A DNA stretch of 64,000 bases from Halorubrum sp. F4. GTDB lineage: Archaea > Halobacteriota > Halobacteria > Halobacteriales > Haloferacaceae. The position numbers and the translations under genes were made by a program. The first letter of the stretch is position 1, and every line of letters begins with the position of its first letter. The notes beneath the pieces are model-generated. The model saw only the letters and a program-made list of their open reading frames with translations, made no database searches and was not told the DNA's origin. This document shows positions 17,211-25,662 of the stretch, piece after piece. Where the stretch lies: the NCBI RefSeq assembly GCF_027257195.1, contig NZ_JAPDFS010000001.1:827099-891098 (forward strand), written 5' to 3'.

Positions 17211-18023
17211 TCAGGCTCCCGAGACGAGATAGACCGAGGCGACGGCGAAGGCGATCCCGAGTGCCTTCCGCGCCGAGAACGACTCGCCGAGGAGGACGAC
17301 CCCGATCAGCGAGGAGAACACGAGGAACATGGCGAATATCGGCGTCACGACGCTGACCGGGCCGAGCGAGAGCGCCCGATACAGCGCGAGGATGCCGATA
17401 CCGAGGAAGACGCCGGCGCCGAGCACGTGGAGCAGCTTGGGAGAGGCGAGATGCGACGAGAACCCCTGTCCGGTGTACCAGACGATTCCGGCCGCCATCG
17501 AGACCAACAGGACGTTCGAGACGATGACGGCGACGTCGCTGGGGATCGCGTCGGGCCCGGTGGTCGCGACCCGCATGAGCGGCGAGACGAACGTGTACGC
17601 ACCCATCGCGAGGAGCGCATAGGGGAGGTAGGTTGCGTCCATACGCTCCTCGTGGAAGGCGATCGGCAAGTCCCTGCCGACTCGTGGCGGGGCACCGTCC
17701 CGTGATCCACCGTTCCGTGATCCACCGTCACCGGTCCCGGCAGTCACCCGTCCCGGACGCCCCGACTCGTCCCGGATCCGCCACTCGCTCCGGTCGGGCT
17801 CGTACGCGTGCCCGACGAGCAGGACGACGACGTTGGCGACGAGGAGGGCGAGGACCGCCGCACCGAACGCGGGGATCCGGTCGCGGAGAACCGCGAGCCC
17901 GACGTAGACGACGGGAAACGCGACCGCCGTCCAGAACGCGAGACGCACCGCGGCCGCCGAGACGCCGGCGGATCCGGAGCGAGCGAGCGTCCGAACGCGT
18001 GCGGATTCCGTATCCCGACTCAT
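17211..18023 (-). CDS. EamA-family (drug/metabolite) transporter
   Basis: 270 aa. Two hydrophobic helices at about 30-70 are followed by a hydrophilic insert (75-125), then five or six helices ending in the EamA signature-like VVTPIFAMFLVFSSLIGVVLLGE. The family normally has ten helices in two repeats; here the second repeat is intact while the first looks shortened and interrupted. The insert contains a short tandem repeat (GGSRNGGSRDG, encoded by duplicated DNA near 17700-17730). It probably exports or imports a small metabolite in the cytoplasmic membrane, with unknown substrate. A TATA-like TATTTG read on this strand is about 28 bp before the ATG. Confidence 0.78.
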   Translation of the reverse strand: MSRDTESARVRTLARSGSAGVSAAAVRLAFWTAVAFPVVYVGLAVLRDRIPAFGAAVLALLVANVVVLLVGHAYEPDRSEWRIRDESGRPGRVTAGTGDGGSRNGGSRDGAPPRVGRDLPIAFHEERMDATYLPYALLAMGAYTFVSPLMRVATTGPDAIPSDVAVIVSNVLLVSMAAGIVWYTGQGFSSHLASPKLLHVLGAGVFLGIGILALYRALSLGPVSVVTPIFAMFLVFSSLIGVVLLGESFSARKALGIAFAVASVYLVSGA

Positions 18024-18203
18024 TCCGTGTTGGGATCACGGGGGAAGACGGCAAATACGAAACGAAGGCACACACGGCGTTTTTCGTTACCTCTCCCGGA
18101 CCGGGAGGGCGGTCTCCGATCGAATCCCGAGAACGGTCCCTGATCGCTTCCCGCGAGTTATCGGTTCAGTACGTTTTTGCACCGAGCGGCCGAACGGTCG
18201 GGT

Positions 18204-18971
18204 ATGGAGACCACGTTCGATCACGTGATGATCCGCGTCGAGGACTTAGAGGAGAGTCTCGACTGGTATCAAACGCACCTGAACTACGAGGAGAAGGGTC
18301 GTTGGGAGGCCGACACGTTCACGAACGTGTTCCTCGGTCCCGAGGACGTCCACGAGGCCGGTGCGCTCTTAGAGCTCACCTACAACCACGACGACCGCAC
18401 CTACGAGATGGGCGACGCGTGGGGACACATCGCGGTGCGCGTGCCCGAGGACGAACTCCAGGAGTCGTACGACGGGCTGATGGAGGGGGGCGTCGAGGAC
18501 TACCGCGACCCCGAGTCCTGCGGGAACCGCTACGCGTTCGTGAAGGACCCGGACGGCCACGAGGTCGAGATCGTCAAGCGCGACCACGGCGCGAAGTGGA
18601 GCCTCGACCACACGATGATCCGCGTCGAGGACGCCGACGAGGCGTTGGGTTACTGGACGCGAAAGTTCGAATACGTCGAGCCTCGGGGACGCTGGGAGGC
18701 CGACACGTTCGCGAACTACTTCGTCGGGCCCGAGGACGCCCCGAAAGAGGCGATGACGCTCGAACTCACCTACAACTACGACGGCCGGAGCTACACGATG
18801 GGCGACGCGTGGGGCCACCTCGCGATCGAGGTCGACGACCTCGACGACGCCTGGGAACGGTTGATGGTTCGCGAGTCCGCCGACTATCGGGATCCCGAGT
18901 CGTGTGACAACCGCTACGCGTTCACGAAGGACCAGGACGGCCACGAGGTCGAACTGGTCACTGAAGACTGA
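18204..18971 (+). CDS. Two-module VOC (glyoxalase-fold) protein
   Basis: 255 aa from ATG 18204, supported by a TATA-like GTTTTTG about 30 bp upstream. It is two VOC modules in tandem (about 1-128 and 130-255) that are strikingly alike: each has (F/L)DH.MIRVED, GRWEADTF.N.F.GPED, LELTYN.D.R.Y.MGDAWGH and DPESC.NRYAF.KD.DGHEVE(I/L)V. His and Glu of each module are in the glyoxalase/dioxygenase metal-ligand places. The family includes lactoylglutathione lyases, dioxygenases and antibiotic-binding proteins, so the substrate is open; a methylglyoxal-type lyase is one possibility, since methylglyoxal synthase is encoded in this window. Confidence 0.85.
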   Translation: METTFDHVMIRVEDLEESLDWYQTHLNYEEKGRWEADTFTNVFLGPEDVHEAGALLELTYNHDDRTYEMGDAWGHIAVRVPEDELQESYDGLMEGGVEDYRDPESCGNRYAFVKDPDGHEVEIVKRDHGAKWSLDHTMIRVEDADEALGYWTRKFEYVEPRGRWEADTFANYFVGPEDAPKEAMTLELTYNYDGRSYTMGDAWGHLAIEVDDLDDAWERLMVRESADYRDPESCDNRYAFTKDQDGHEVELVTED

Positions 18972-19081
18972 CGAACCGGTCACCGCGGACCGACGAACCG
19001 AGAGCGATCCGAACCGGCGGATCGGCCGCTCCTCCGTCGACGCTCGCTTCTGGACGCGCTGACGTCTCGATGTGCCGACGT

Positions 19082-19543
19082 CTACGTCTCGACCGGCCGG
19101 AACGCGACGATCCGCCCGCCGTCAGTCTCGCGCTCCCCCACGCCGACCTCGACCGTGGTGCCGACTTCGACCGCCTCGTCGTCCGCGTCACTCCCCGCCC
19201 TCTCCTCGTCGCCGCCGGACTCGGGGTCGACGCCGCGGACGATCCCGGTCAACCGGACCGGTCCGAACCGGGCGACCGCGGTGACGTACGGGGCGTCGTC
19301 GGCGAACCGCGGGGACGGGACGTGGACGACGGTGAACGTCTCGATCTCCCCCCGATCCGGGAGCGCCTCCTCCGAGAGCGACGACGACCCGCACTCCGGA
19401 CACACCCGCCGCGGCGGCAGCGAGCCGTGTCCGTCCGGACAGACGAGCGCGTAGCCCGCACCCTCCGCGAGCGCGTCGATCCACTCGTCGTAGCCGGCGT
19501 TCACGGTCGACGCGCCCCCGTCGGTCGCGATCTCGTCGGTCAT
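19082..19543 (-). CDS. Zn-ribbon/OB-fold DUF35 acyl-CoA partner protein
   Basis: 153 aa. Residues about 35-53 hold a rubredoxin-like zinc ribbon (CPDGHG...CPECG), followed by an OB fold at about 65-150 containing an acidic low-complexity insert. In archaea DUF35 proteins bind thiolases and channel acetoacetyl-CoA, for example in the thiolase/HMG-CoA synthase complex. Here its ATG overlaps the thiolase TGA by 4 bp (ATGA at 19540-19543), so the two are made together. No HMG-CoA synthase is next to it, so the pathway may be beta-oxidation-like or another acyl-CoA route. Confidence 0.88.
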   Translation of the reverse strand: MTDEIATDGGASTVNAGYDEWIDALAEGAGYALVCPDGHGSLPPRRVCPECGSSSLSEEALPDRGEIETFTVVHVPSPRFADDAPYVTAVARFGPVRLTGIVRGVDPESGGDEERAGSDADDEAVEVGTTVEVGVGERETDGGRIVAFRPVET

Positions 19544-20706
19544 TCCGCCACCTCCAGGACGTGGACGACGGCGCTCGCGACCGTTCCACCCGCGTTGTGC
19601 GCGACGCCCACGTCGGCGTCGGCGACGTGATCACTGTTCGGGTGATCGCCGCGCAACAGCCGCGTCACCTCGGCGATCTGCGAGCCGCCGGTCGCGCCGA
19701 CCGGGTGCCCCTTCGCCTTGAGGCCGCCCGAGAGGTTCACCGGGAGGTCGCCGTCGGCGGTCGTGAGTCCGTCGCGGGCGGCGGCGATCCCGTCGCCCGG
19801 CTCGGCGAACCCGAGCGACTCGATCGCGAGCACCTCCGCGATCGTGAAGCAGTCGTGGACCTCCGCGAGATCGACGTCGGCCGGGCCGATCCCGGCGTCG
19901 TCGTAGGCGGCGGCCGCGGCGTCGTCGGCCGCGGGCGTCGACGCGAGGTCCGCTCGGTCAGCGAGGGCCATCCGGTCGGTTCCTTGTCCCGTACCGGTCA
20001 CGGCGACGGGCGCGTCGAGGTCGTTGTCCGCGGCGTACTCCTCGGAGACGAACACGAGCGCGCTCGCGCCGTCGGTGATCGGACAGGCGTCGTAGAGGTG
20101 CAGCGGCTCCGCGACCGGCGGGGCGGCGAGCGCCTCCTCGACGGAGACCGCCTTTCGGAACTGTGCGTACTCGTTCGGGAGGGCGTTCTCGTGGTTCTTC
20201 GACGCGACGTGCGCGAGCTCCTCCCGCCCCCCGCCGTGGGCCTCGAAGTAGGCGTTCGCCATCAGCGCGTACGCGCCGGGGAACGTGACCCCCGCCCGCA
20301 CCTCGAAGAGGTCGTCCGCGGCGATCGCCAACCCCTCGGTCGCTCCCTCGGTATCGAGGTTCGTCATGCGCTCCATCCCCCCGGCGAGGACGACGTCGGC
20401 GTCGCCCGCCGCCACCGTGCGGACCGCCTCGCGGACCGCGACGCCCGCGGACGCACACGCGGACTCGTAGCGGGTGGCCGGACACCGGACCCCGGCCGCC
20501 TCCGCCATCAGCGGCGCCTGGTGGCCCTGGTGCTCCGCGAGCGCGCCCATGAAGTTGCCGTAGTTCAGCTCCTCGACGGCGTCCCGGTCGACGCCGGCGT
20601 CCGTGAACGCGCGTTCCGAAGCCTCCGCGAACAGGTCCCGGCCCGTCCGCTCGGGATGGCTCCCGAACCGCGTGAGTCCGACGCCGGCGACGCGTACCCC
20701 AGTCAT
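19540..20706 (-). CDS. Thiolase (acetyl-CoA acetyltransferase, SCP-x type)
   Basis: 388 aa from ATG 20706; the longer reading to 21042 is an upstream extension without support. It has the thiolase fold with an active-site Cys in YESACASAG (about 88), HDCFTIAE (His) and GG.KAKGHPVGATG near the C-terminus. It belongs to the archaeal non-decarboxylating thiolase group that works with a DUF35 partner, which is encoded immediately downstream with a 4-bp overlap. It joins or splits acyl-CoA units in the cytoplasm. Substrate length cannot be told from sequence. Confidence 0.9.
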   Translation of the reverse strand: MTGVRVAGVGLTRFGSHPERTGRDLFAEASERAFTDAGVDRDAVEELNYGNFMGALAEHQGHQAPLMAEAAGVRCPATRYESACASAGVAVREAVRTVAAGDADVVLAGGMERMTNLDTEGATEGLAIAADDLFEVRAGVTFPGAYALMANAYFEAHGGGREELAHVASKNHENALPNEYAQFRKAVSVEEALAAPPVAEPLHLYDACPITDGASALVFVSEEYAADNDLDAPVAVTGTGQGTDRMALADRADLASTPAADDAAAAAYDDAGIGPADVDLAEVHDCFTIAEVLAIESLGFAEPGDGIAAARDGLTTADGDLPVNLSGGLKAKGHPVGATGGSQIAEVTRLLRGDHPNSDHVADADVGVAHNAGGTVASAVVHVLEVAE

Positions 20707-20739
20707 ACACGATCGATGGTCCCGGACCGTGTTTAGCTC

Positions 20740-20825
20740 TGCCGGAACGGGGGATCGGATCCGGAACGGAAACGCGACGAGAACGGAACGGGACGGGGAC
20801 GGAGGAACGGAACGAAACGGGACGG
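20740..20825. repeat. Short purine-rich (GGAACG-type) repeat in intergenic DNA
   Basis: About 13 loosely spaced copies of (C)GGAACG / ACGGGACGG fill the gap between the thiolase start and the PAC2 gene stop. It looks like a low-complexity expansion. No gene or promoter is seen in it. Confidence 0.6.
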
Positions 20826-20834
20826 AGTCGACGA

Positions 20835-21590
20835 CTACCCGATGTAACGTAAGTCGTCGTCGGGGACGGCCGGACCGTCCTGCATCTCGCGGATCTTGCC
20901 GACGACCTCCTCCATCTCCTCGGCGCGGTCCTCGAGGGAGTCGTAGCCGAGCTCGAAGTCGAGGAGGTCCTCGAGAACCTCGAGGACCGCGCGCGCGCTC
21001 TTCGGATCGACGAGGTAACCGCTGGTCTCGCCCATCAGACACGCCGCCTCCAGTCCGCGGCGACCGCCGAGCCCGAGCACGAGCCCCGAGACGCCGACGA
21101 TCCCGCCGGCCGGCTCGTCCGGCCGGAACTCGACGTTCGCCTCACGGAGGTCGTCCGCGAGCGCGGCCTCGGAGACCGCGCCGAGCACCGTGTACTCCTC
21201 GACGAGTTCGCCCGTGGGCACGCCGCCCAGCGCGAACGCGCGCTCCGCGCCGAACGACTCGGCGACGTCGAGGAACGTCGAGGTGAGCGTGTAGTGGCCC
21301 GCGTTCGATCCCGCCTGGTGGTCGCCGGTCAACACGAGCAGGTCGGAACCGTCGGTCTCGACGGCGTGAAACTCCGCGCAAGTGAGCTCCGCGACGCCGT
21401 CCTCGCCGTCGACGCTCACCTGTGGCGGGAACTCCGTCGCGTACACCCGCCGAACGAGCTCGCCGTCGAACTCCTCGAGGAGGTGTTCGGCCGCGAGCTT
21501 TCCCACGTGGCCGACGCCGGGAAGCCCCTCGATCAGCACCGGCTCGTCGAGCTCCGGCGTCGCCACCTCGTCGATCTCGATGTCGTCCAT
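20835..21590 (-). CDS. PAC2-family proteasome assembly chaperone homologue
   Basis: 251 aa. The N-terminal motif PVLIEGLPGVGHVGKLAAEHL and the central (A)LGGVPTGE and LVLGLGG.RGLEAACLMGET stretches are typical of archaeal PAC2 proteins, relatives of the eukaryotic proteasome-assembling chaperone 2. The C-terminus has a charged helical segment. It is the last gene of the L44e-S27e-aIF2alpha-Nop10 run, an order I recognise from other haloarchaea. Its function in archaea is not firmly shown; a link to proteasome assembly is plausible. The gap to nop10 is 113 nt. Confidence 0.88.
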   Translation of the reverse strand: MDDIEIDEVATPELDEPVLIEGLPGVGHVGKLAAEHLLEEFDGELVRRVYATEFPPQVSVDGEDGVAELTCAEFHAVETDGSDLLVLTGDHQAGSNAGHYTLTSTFLDVAESFGAERAFALGGVPTGELVEEYTVLGAVSEAALADDLREANVEFRPDEPAGGIVGVSGLVLGLGGRRGLEAACLMGETSGYLVDPKSARAVLEVLEDLLDFELGYDSLEDRAEEMEEVVGKIREMQDGPAVPDDDLRYIG

Positions 21591-21703
21591 GTCGTGTCCG
21601 TCCGGGCGGCGGTCACAAGAGGGTGGCTATTCCGCGGGCAGCGATCAGAGACGCCGGGGCGGTGCCGTCGGAAGCGCTCAGTCGGGACGTGCGTCGGGAG
21701 CGT

Positions 21704-21883
21704 TCAGGGCCGATCCCGCCGCGCACGCCGGCGGTACTCGCCGTACCGGTCCGTCGGGTCGAACGGAGCCGGCGCGCTGTTCTCGGCCGGCGCGTCACAG
21801 ACCGGACAGCGGTCGCCGAGCGTGTACACCGGACGGTCGTGAACGTTCTCCGGATCCGAACAGACGTGAATATCGGAGCGCAC
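21704..21883 (-). CDS. nop10: H/ACA ribonucleoprotein protein Nop10
   Basis: 59 aa, found by reading the gap between aIF2-alpha and PAC2. GTG 21883 is the only start; the stop is TGA at 21704. The protein begins with IHVCSD and has a zinc-ribbon CPVCD, a conserved HDRPVYTLG segment and the invariant Nop10 motif AENSAPAPFDP followed by DRYGEYRRR. It binds Cbf5 and helps guide-RNA-directed pseudouridylation of rRNA. In archaeal Nop10 the ribbon is made of two Cys pairs; here the first pair is reduced to one visible Cys (C8) with D/S around it, as in some haloarchaea. It sits 33 nt after the aIF2-alpha stop. Confidence 0.92.
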   Translation of the reverse strand: MRSDIHVCSDPENVHDRPVYTLGDRCPVCDAPAENSAPAPFDPTDRYGEYRRRARRDRP

Positions 21884-21916
21884 GGGCGGTGAAGATGAAA
21901 CGTAGGGCGGTCGTGA

Positions 21917-22717
21917 TTACTCGTCGTCCTCGCGTCGTTCGCGGTGGAACGACCCGACGCCGCCGGCGGACTCGATCGCCTCGCGGGCGCGTTTCGCGGC
22001 GGCCTCGAGCTGGTCCTCCGCAGTCTTATAGTCGGGCGCGCGCACCTTGATCCGGTACTCGGGCGAGCCGACGTAGCCCACGTCGAGCTCGACGCCGTCC
22101 GGGATCTCGCCGTTCCCCTCGGCGGCCTCCAGGGCGCTCTTGACGTCGTCGACGCCGTCGGACGCGGTCGACTCGAGGTCGACGTAGCCGGTGACGTCGA
22201 CGTACGGGACCGAGACGTTCTCCCGGGCCGCGTCGACGATCGACTCCGCCGACTCGTCGTCGATCTCCACGTCCTCGAGCGCCTCGAGTCCGCGGATCGC
22301 CGACGCCTCGAAGGCGTCGTACAGCGAGTCGTACTCGCGGAGGAGGGCGTTGGCGACCGAGGTGTAGCGGTCGTCGCCGACGTCCTCGCCGAGCGCGATG
22401 AGCATCCAGTTGTCCGCCTTGCGCTCGTTCTTCCAGTCCTGGATCGTCTCCTTCCGCTGGTGTTCGTTGACGTCCTTGATCGAGAGGTCGATCTGGTTGG
22501 AGGACGTATCGACCTCGAGTACCTTCGCGACGACCGTCTGTCCCTCGCGGACGTGGTCGCGGACGTTCTTGATCCAGCCGGAGGCGACCTCGCTGATGTG
22601 ACACAGGCCCCGCTTCTCCTCGTACTGGTCGAGATCGACGAAGACGCCGAAGTCGGCGATCTCGTCGATCTCGCCGACGACGAGCTCACCGGGTTCGGGC
22701 CAGCCGCTGTACTTCAT
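21917..22717 (-). CDS. eif2a: Translation initiation factor aIF2 alpha subunit
   Basis: 266 aa, the usual length. The N-terminal S1/OB domain (about 10-85) contains [20 protein letters not shown] and the CHISEV segment, followed by the helical domain ([10 protein letters not shown]...) and the C-terminal alpha-beta domain that binds the gamma subunit. It is part of the ternary complex that brings initiator tRNA to the ribosome. Operon position: after S27e (18-nt gap) and before nop10 (33-nt gap). Confidence 0.95.
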   Translation of the reverse strand: MKYSGWPEPGELVVGEIDEIADFGVFVDLDQYEEKRGLCHISEVASGWIKNVRDHVREGQTVVAKVLEVDTSSNQIDLSIKDVNEHQRKETIQDWKNERKADNWMLIALGEDVGDDRYTSVANALLREYDSLYDAFEASAIRGLEALEDVEIDDESAESIVDAARENVSVPYVDVTGYVDLESTASDGVDDVKSALEAAEGNGEIPDGVELDVGYVGSPEYRIKVRAPDYKTAEDQLEAAAKRAREAIESAGGVGSFHRERREDDE

Positions 22718-22734
22718 GATGGGGGGTGAGGCGG

Positions 22735-22908
22735 TTACCGCGCCTCAACGGTTTCCACGACGTCGCCGTACAGCTCGGCCTCCCCGCCGGTCGGGGTCGC
22801 GAGCGTGGTGCCGCAGACGGCACACGACACGACCGAGGAGGCCTTGCCGAAGACGACCTGTTCGTTCTCACAGTCCGCACAGACCACGCGGTGGAAGCTT
22901 CCCGCCAT
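22735..22908 (-). CDS. rps27e: 30S ribosomal protein S27e
   Basis: 57 aa from ATG 22908, 2 nt after the L44e stop; a longer reading overlaps L44e and is not needed. It is a four-cysteine zinc ribbon with C.DC at about 10-13 and C.VCG at about 29-32, followed by a short conserved GG.A.LYGDVVE.V tail. It is a small-subunit protein specific to archaea and eukaryotes. The L44e-S27e-aIF2alpha order is standard in archaea. Confidence 0.95.
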   Translation of the reverse strand: MAGSFHRVVCADCENEQVVFGKASSVVSCAVCGTTLATPTGGEAELYGDVVETVEAR

Positions 22909-22910
22909 GG

Positions 22911-23192
22911 TTACTCCTGGAACGTGAGTCGGCCCGCGCGCCATCCCTCGCGCATGTGGGCCTTCCCGCAGTCGCTGCAGCGGTACTTCAGGTGGGTCTT
23001 CTTGGTGGGCTTGTCGCCACCGGGCACCTTCGAGTATCCGCCGGCGTTGCCGATCGTCGCGAGCGCGCGGCGTCGCTGACGCGCGTCGCGTTTCATGCCG
23101 GTCGCACGGCCCGATCGGACCTTCTCTACCTCGTGCTCCTGATGGGAGTCACAGTGAGGGCAGTACGTATTGAAGCGGCGTGGCATTTCCAT
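22911..23192 (-). CDS. rpl44e: 50S ribosomal protein L44e
   Basis: 93 aa. It starts [14 protein letters not shown], with the first zinc pair CPHC at about 11-14 and the second CSDCG at about 72-76. The basic stretch [11 protein letters not shown] and a GG.SKVPGG.KPTKK segment are family hallmarks. The protein lies near the E site of the large subunit. It is the first gene of the operon; a TATA-like TTTTAA read on this strand (23229-23234) is about 38 bp before ATG 23192, or slightly more if ATG 23186 is used. Confidence 0.95.
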   Translation of the reverse strand: MEMPRRFNTYCPHCDSHQEHEVEKVRSGRATGMKRDARQRRRALATIGNAGGYSKVPGGDKPTKKTHLKYRCSDCGKAHMREGWRAGRLTFQE

Positions 23193-23303
23193 GGATATCT
23201 ACCTTGGAAGCCGGTTCGACGCCGACGCTTAAAACGGGTTTGGTCTGGCGTGGACGGCGGACGCGGCGTCCGTCGGGGGCGAATCGCGCCCTCGGACCGC
23301 GGC

Positions 23304-24407
23304 CTACAGCGTGTAGTCGTGCTCGCCCGTCTCCGACTCCAGGAAAGCCGTCAGCAGGTCGATCGTCGCCGCGACGTCCCGCACGTCCGCGGTCTCGGTC
23401 ACCGTGTGGAGGTACCGCGTGGGGATCGAGATCGCTCCGACCGGCTTCGCGCCGCCCGGCGTTTGGAAGCCGGCGGTGTCGGTGCCGCCCGCCGGCAACA
23501 CCTCGTGTTGGTGGTCGATGTCGTTCGACTCGGCGACGCCGGTCAGACGCCGATGGACCTTCGGGCTCGTGATCACCGAGGAGTCCTTAAGCTTGATCGC
23601 CGCGCCCTCGCCGAGGCTCGTCACCGCGTCGGCCGCCTCGCCGATCTGCGGGACGTCGTTGGCGACGGTGACGTCGAGCGCGACCGCGAGGTCCGGGTCG
23701 ATATCGACGCCGAGCGCGTGCGCGCCACGGAGCCCGACCTCCTCCTGGACCGTCGCGGCGAAGTGGACCGTGACGTCGGGGTCGTCGATCCGCCGAGCGG
23801 CCTCGAGCATCGCGAAGAGGCAGACGCGGTCGTCGAGCGCCTTCCCGGTCACGCAGTCGCCCATCCGGGTCGTCGTCTGTTCGAGCGTGACGAGGTCGCC
23901 GACGCTCACCAGCTCGTCGACCGCCTCGGCGTCTCGGCCGAGGTCGATGAAGACGTCCGAGACCTCCTCGTCGGCCTCCTTCTGCTCGTCGGTGAGCGTG
24001 TGCGGCGGGACGGAGCCGATGACGCCCGTGAGGTCCTCCTCGCCGTGGACGGTCACGCGCTGGGCGCGGAGTACGCGCGGATCGAATCCGCCGAGGGCGT
24101 CCACTCGAACGAACCCCTCGTCGTCGACGTGGCGGACCATGAACCCGATCTCGTCCATGTGGGCCGCCACCGCGACGGCGTAGTCGGCGTCGCCCGCTAT
24201 CGTCCCGACCACGTTCCCCATCGCGTCGGTGCGAACGCGGTCGACTGTGTCGGCGAACTCCCGACGAACGATCTCCCGAACGCGGTCCTCGTATCCCGGA
24301 ACCCCCCGAGCCTCCGTCAACTCGTACAGCAGGTCGTCGTCGACCGGATCGTCGGCGTTCAGCGGATCGTCATCGTCGAACGGGTCGTCGTCGGACGTGG
24401 CGGTCAT
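23304..24407 (-). CDS. M42-family metallo-aminopeptidase/glutamyl peptidase
   Basis: 367 aa from ATG 24407 (a much longer open frame upstream is a shadow of the genes on the other strand). It has the dinuclear-metal ligands of M42/M28 peptidases: AAHMDE (His, Asp), a central Asp in KALDDRVCL, the catalytic QEEVGLRG (Glu pair), ALDVTVAND (Asp), and a C-terminal His in TRYLHTVTE. The first 20 residues are an acidic low-complexity extension (DDDPFDDDDP). M42 enzymes form dodecameric TET particles that trim peptides released by the proteasome. Monocistronic. Confidence 0.92.
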   Translation of the reverse strand: MTATSDDDPFDDDDPLNADDPVDDDLLYELTEARGVPGYEDRVREIVRREFADTVDRVRTDAMGNVVGTIAGDADYAVAVAAHMDEIGFMVRHVDDEGFVRVDALGGFDPRVLRAQRVTVHGEEDLTGVIGSVPPHTLTDEQKEADEEVSDVFIDLGRDAEAVDELVSVGDLVTLEQTTTRMGDCVTGKALDDRVCLFAMLEAARRIDDPDVTVHFAATVQEEVGLRGAHALGVDIDPDLAVALDVTVANDVPQIGEAADAVTSLGEGAAIKLKDSSVITSPKVHRRLTGVAESNDIDHQHEVLPAGGTDTAGFQTPGGAKPVGAISIPTRYLHTVTETADVRDVAATIDLLTAFLESETGEHDYTL

Positions 24408-24521
24408 GCGCGGATCCAACGCCGCCACACGCAAAGTACCGTGGGGTCCGACTTCGAGAACGGTAAACTGATTCATCGTGGTTCCACAACGCTTTTGCGG
24501 TCCCTCCGGAGAGGTGGGGGC

Positions 24522-24779
24522 ATGACCGACGTCAAAGCGGAACTCCGCGAACAGTTCATGGACGCCTTCGGCGGCGCGGACTTTCCCGTCAAGAACCAGA
24601 TGGACCTCGTCCCGGCGCTGCCGAACGGCCCGGCGACGAAGTTCGAGGCGGGTGACGTGAGCTTCACCGCGATGGAGCTCGCCGCCAAGCTCGGAAGCGA
24701 CCAGGACTTCCCCTACGACAGCGCCGAGGAACTCGTCGACGACGTCCTCGAGGCGCTCGAATCGAAGGACCTGATCTGA
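24522..24779 (+). CDS. MTH865-like family protein
   Basis: 85 aa from ATG 24522, leaderless, with a TATA-like GCTTTTGC about 28 bp upstream. It is a small EF-hand-like helical protein matching the MTH865 family (QFMDAFGGADFPVKNQ, ELAAKLG, YDSAEELVDDVL). The family is common in methanogens and haloarchaea and has no known function; its fold resembles EF-hand modules but the calcium loop is not obvious here. Single gene, divergent from the M42 peptidase. Confidence 0.85.
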   Translation: MTDVKAELREQFMDAFGGADFPVKNQMDLVPALPNGPATKFEAGDVSFTAMELAAKLGSDQDFPYDSAEELVDDVLEALESKDLI

Positions 24780-24854
24780 ACGGTTACCCACCGGCGAGGA
24801 TCCGAGAGGGGACGCCGGCGAGGGGTTGATGGTCACGCAGCCGTTAGACCGCCC

Positions 24855-25568
24855 GTGACCGTGGCCGCCATCGATATCGTCCCGGCCGCTACCGACGTCG
24901 TCCCGCCGTGGGTCCTCGCGGGGGTCGCACTCGGCGTCGCCGCGAGCGTCGTCGTCGCCGTCGTCTTCTACCTCGGCCAGCGGCTGTTCCCGGAGAAAGC
25001 GTCCTCCGTCGAGGGGACGCCGAGCGGCGACGCGCGCCGCCGCGGCGAGATCCGCGCGTACCTCACGGCGATCGGCGAGCGCTTCCTCGAGGACCACGCG
25101 GTCGGCGGCGTCGTCGTTCCCTTCTACCTCCCGGCACGCGGGGTCGCCGTCACCTTCGACGCGCACGATTACTTCCGGCTCGAGGGCGAGAGCGTCCACG
25201 CCGTGTTGTGCGAACACGAGATGCCCGGACGCGGGCTCGGTCGACGCCTCCCGTTCGACGTGACCGAACCCGACTGGGGCGGCGGTCCCGATCGACGGCG
25301 GGGAAACGACCGCGTCGCGGACGCCTTCACGGAGCTCGGGCTCGCGCCCGACGCCGACGCCGACGAGGTGAAGCGGGCCTACCGCGAACGGGTGAAGGAG
25401 ACGCACCCGGACCGCGGCGGCGACGAGGCGGCGTTTCGCCGCGTCCAGGAGGCGTACGCGACCGCCAGCGACCACGCCGACGAGAACACGGCCGTATCCG
25501 ACCGGGCAGGCCGAGGTGGCCGATCCGGGCGGGACGGCCGCCGGAGCGGACACGGGTTCGGGCGCTGA
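24855..25568 (+). CDS. Membrane-anchored J-domain protein
   Basis: 237 aa from GTG 24855. One TM helix at about 18-42, a soluble middle domain of unknown fold, then a J domain at about 155-205 with the HPD motif at 184-186 (KETHPDRGGDEAAF) and the usual helices II and III. The C-terminal tail is Gly/Arg-rich. J domains stimulate DnaK ATPase, so it may bring DnaK to the membrane, but it has no zinc-finger or substrate domain of classic DnaJ. Widespread as a single gene in haloarchaea. Confidence 0.88.
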   Translation: MTVAAIDIVPAATDVVPPWVLAGVALGVAASVVVAVVFYLGQRLFPEKASSVEGTPSGDARRRGEIRAYLTAIGERFLEDHAVGGVVVPFYLPARGVAVTFDAHDYFRLEGESVHAVLCEHEMPGRGLGRRLPFDVTEPDWGGGPDRRRGNDRVADAFTELGLAPDADADEVKRAYRERVKETHPDRGGDEAAFRRVQEAYATASDHADENTAVSDRAGRGGRSGRDGRRSGHGFGR

Positions 25569-25630
25569 CACGACCACTCCGTCGGTATCCACCCGTTCTT
25601 TCGGACCCGCCGATCCCTTCCGAACGAACG

Positions 25631-25636
25631 TTTATG
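25631..25636 (+). promoter_or_regulatory. TATA box of the zinc alcohol dehydrogenase gene
   Basis: TTTATG about 29 bp before ATG 25663; it selects the shorter, leaderless start over the longer open frame from 25516. Confidence 0.55.
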
Positions 25637-25662
25637 TCGATAGATACGTCATCACATGTCAC

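Noticed and set aside
24408-25592. Long upstream extension of the M42 peptidase frame
   Set aside because: It runs antisense to the MTH865-like and J-protein genes; the peptidase family begins near ATG 24407.
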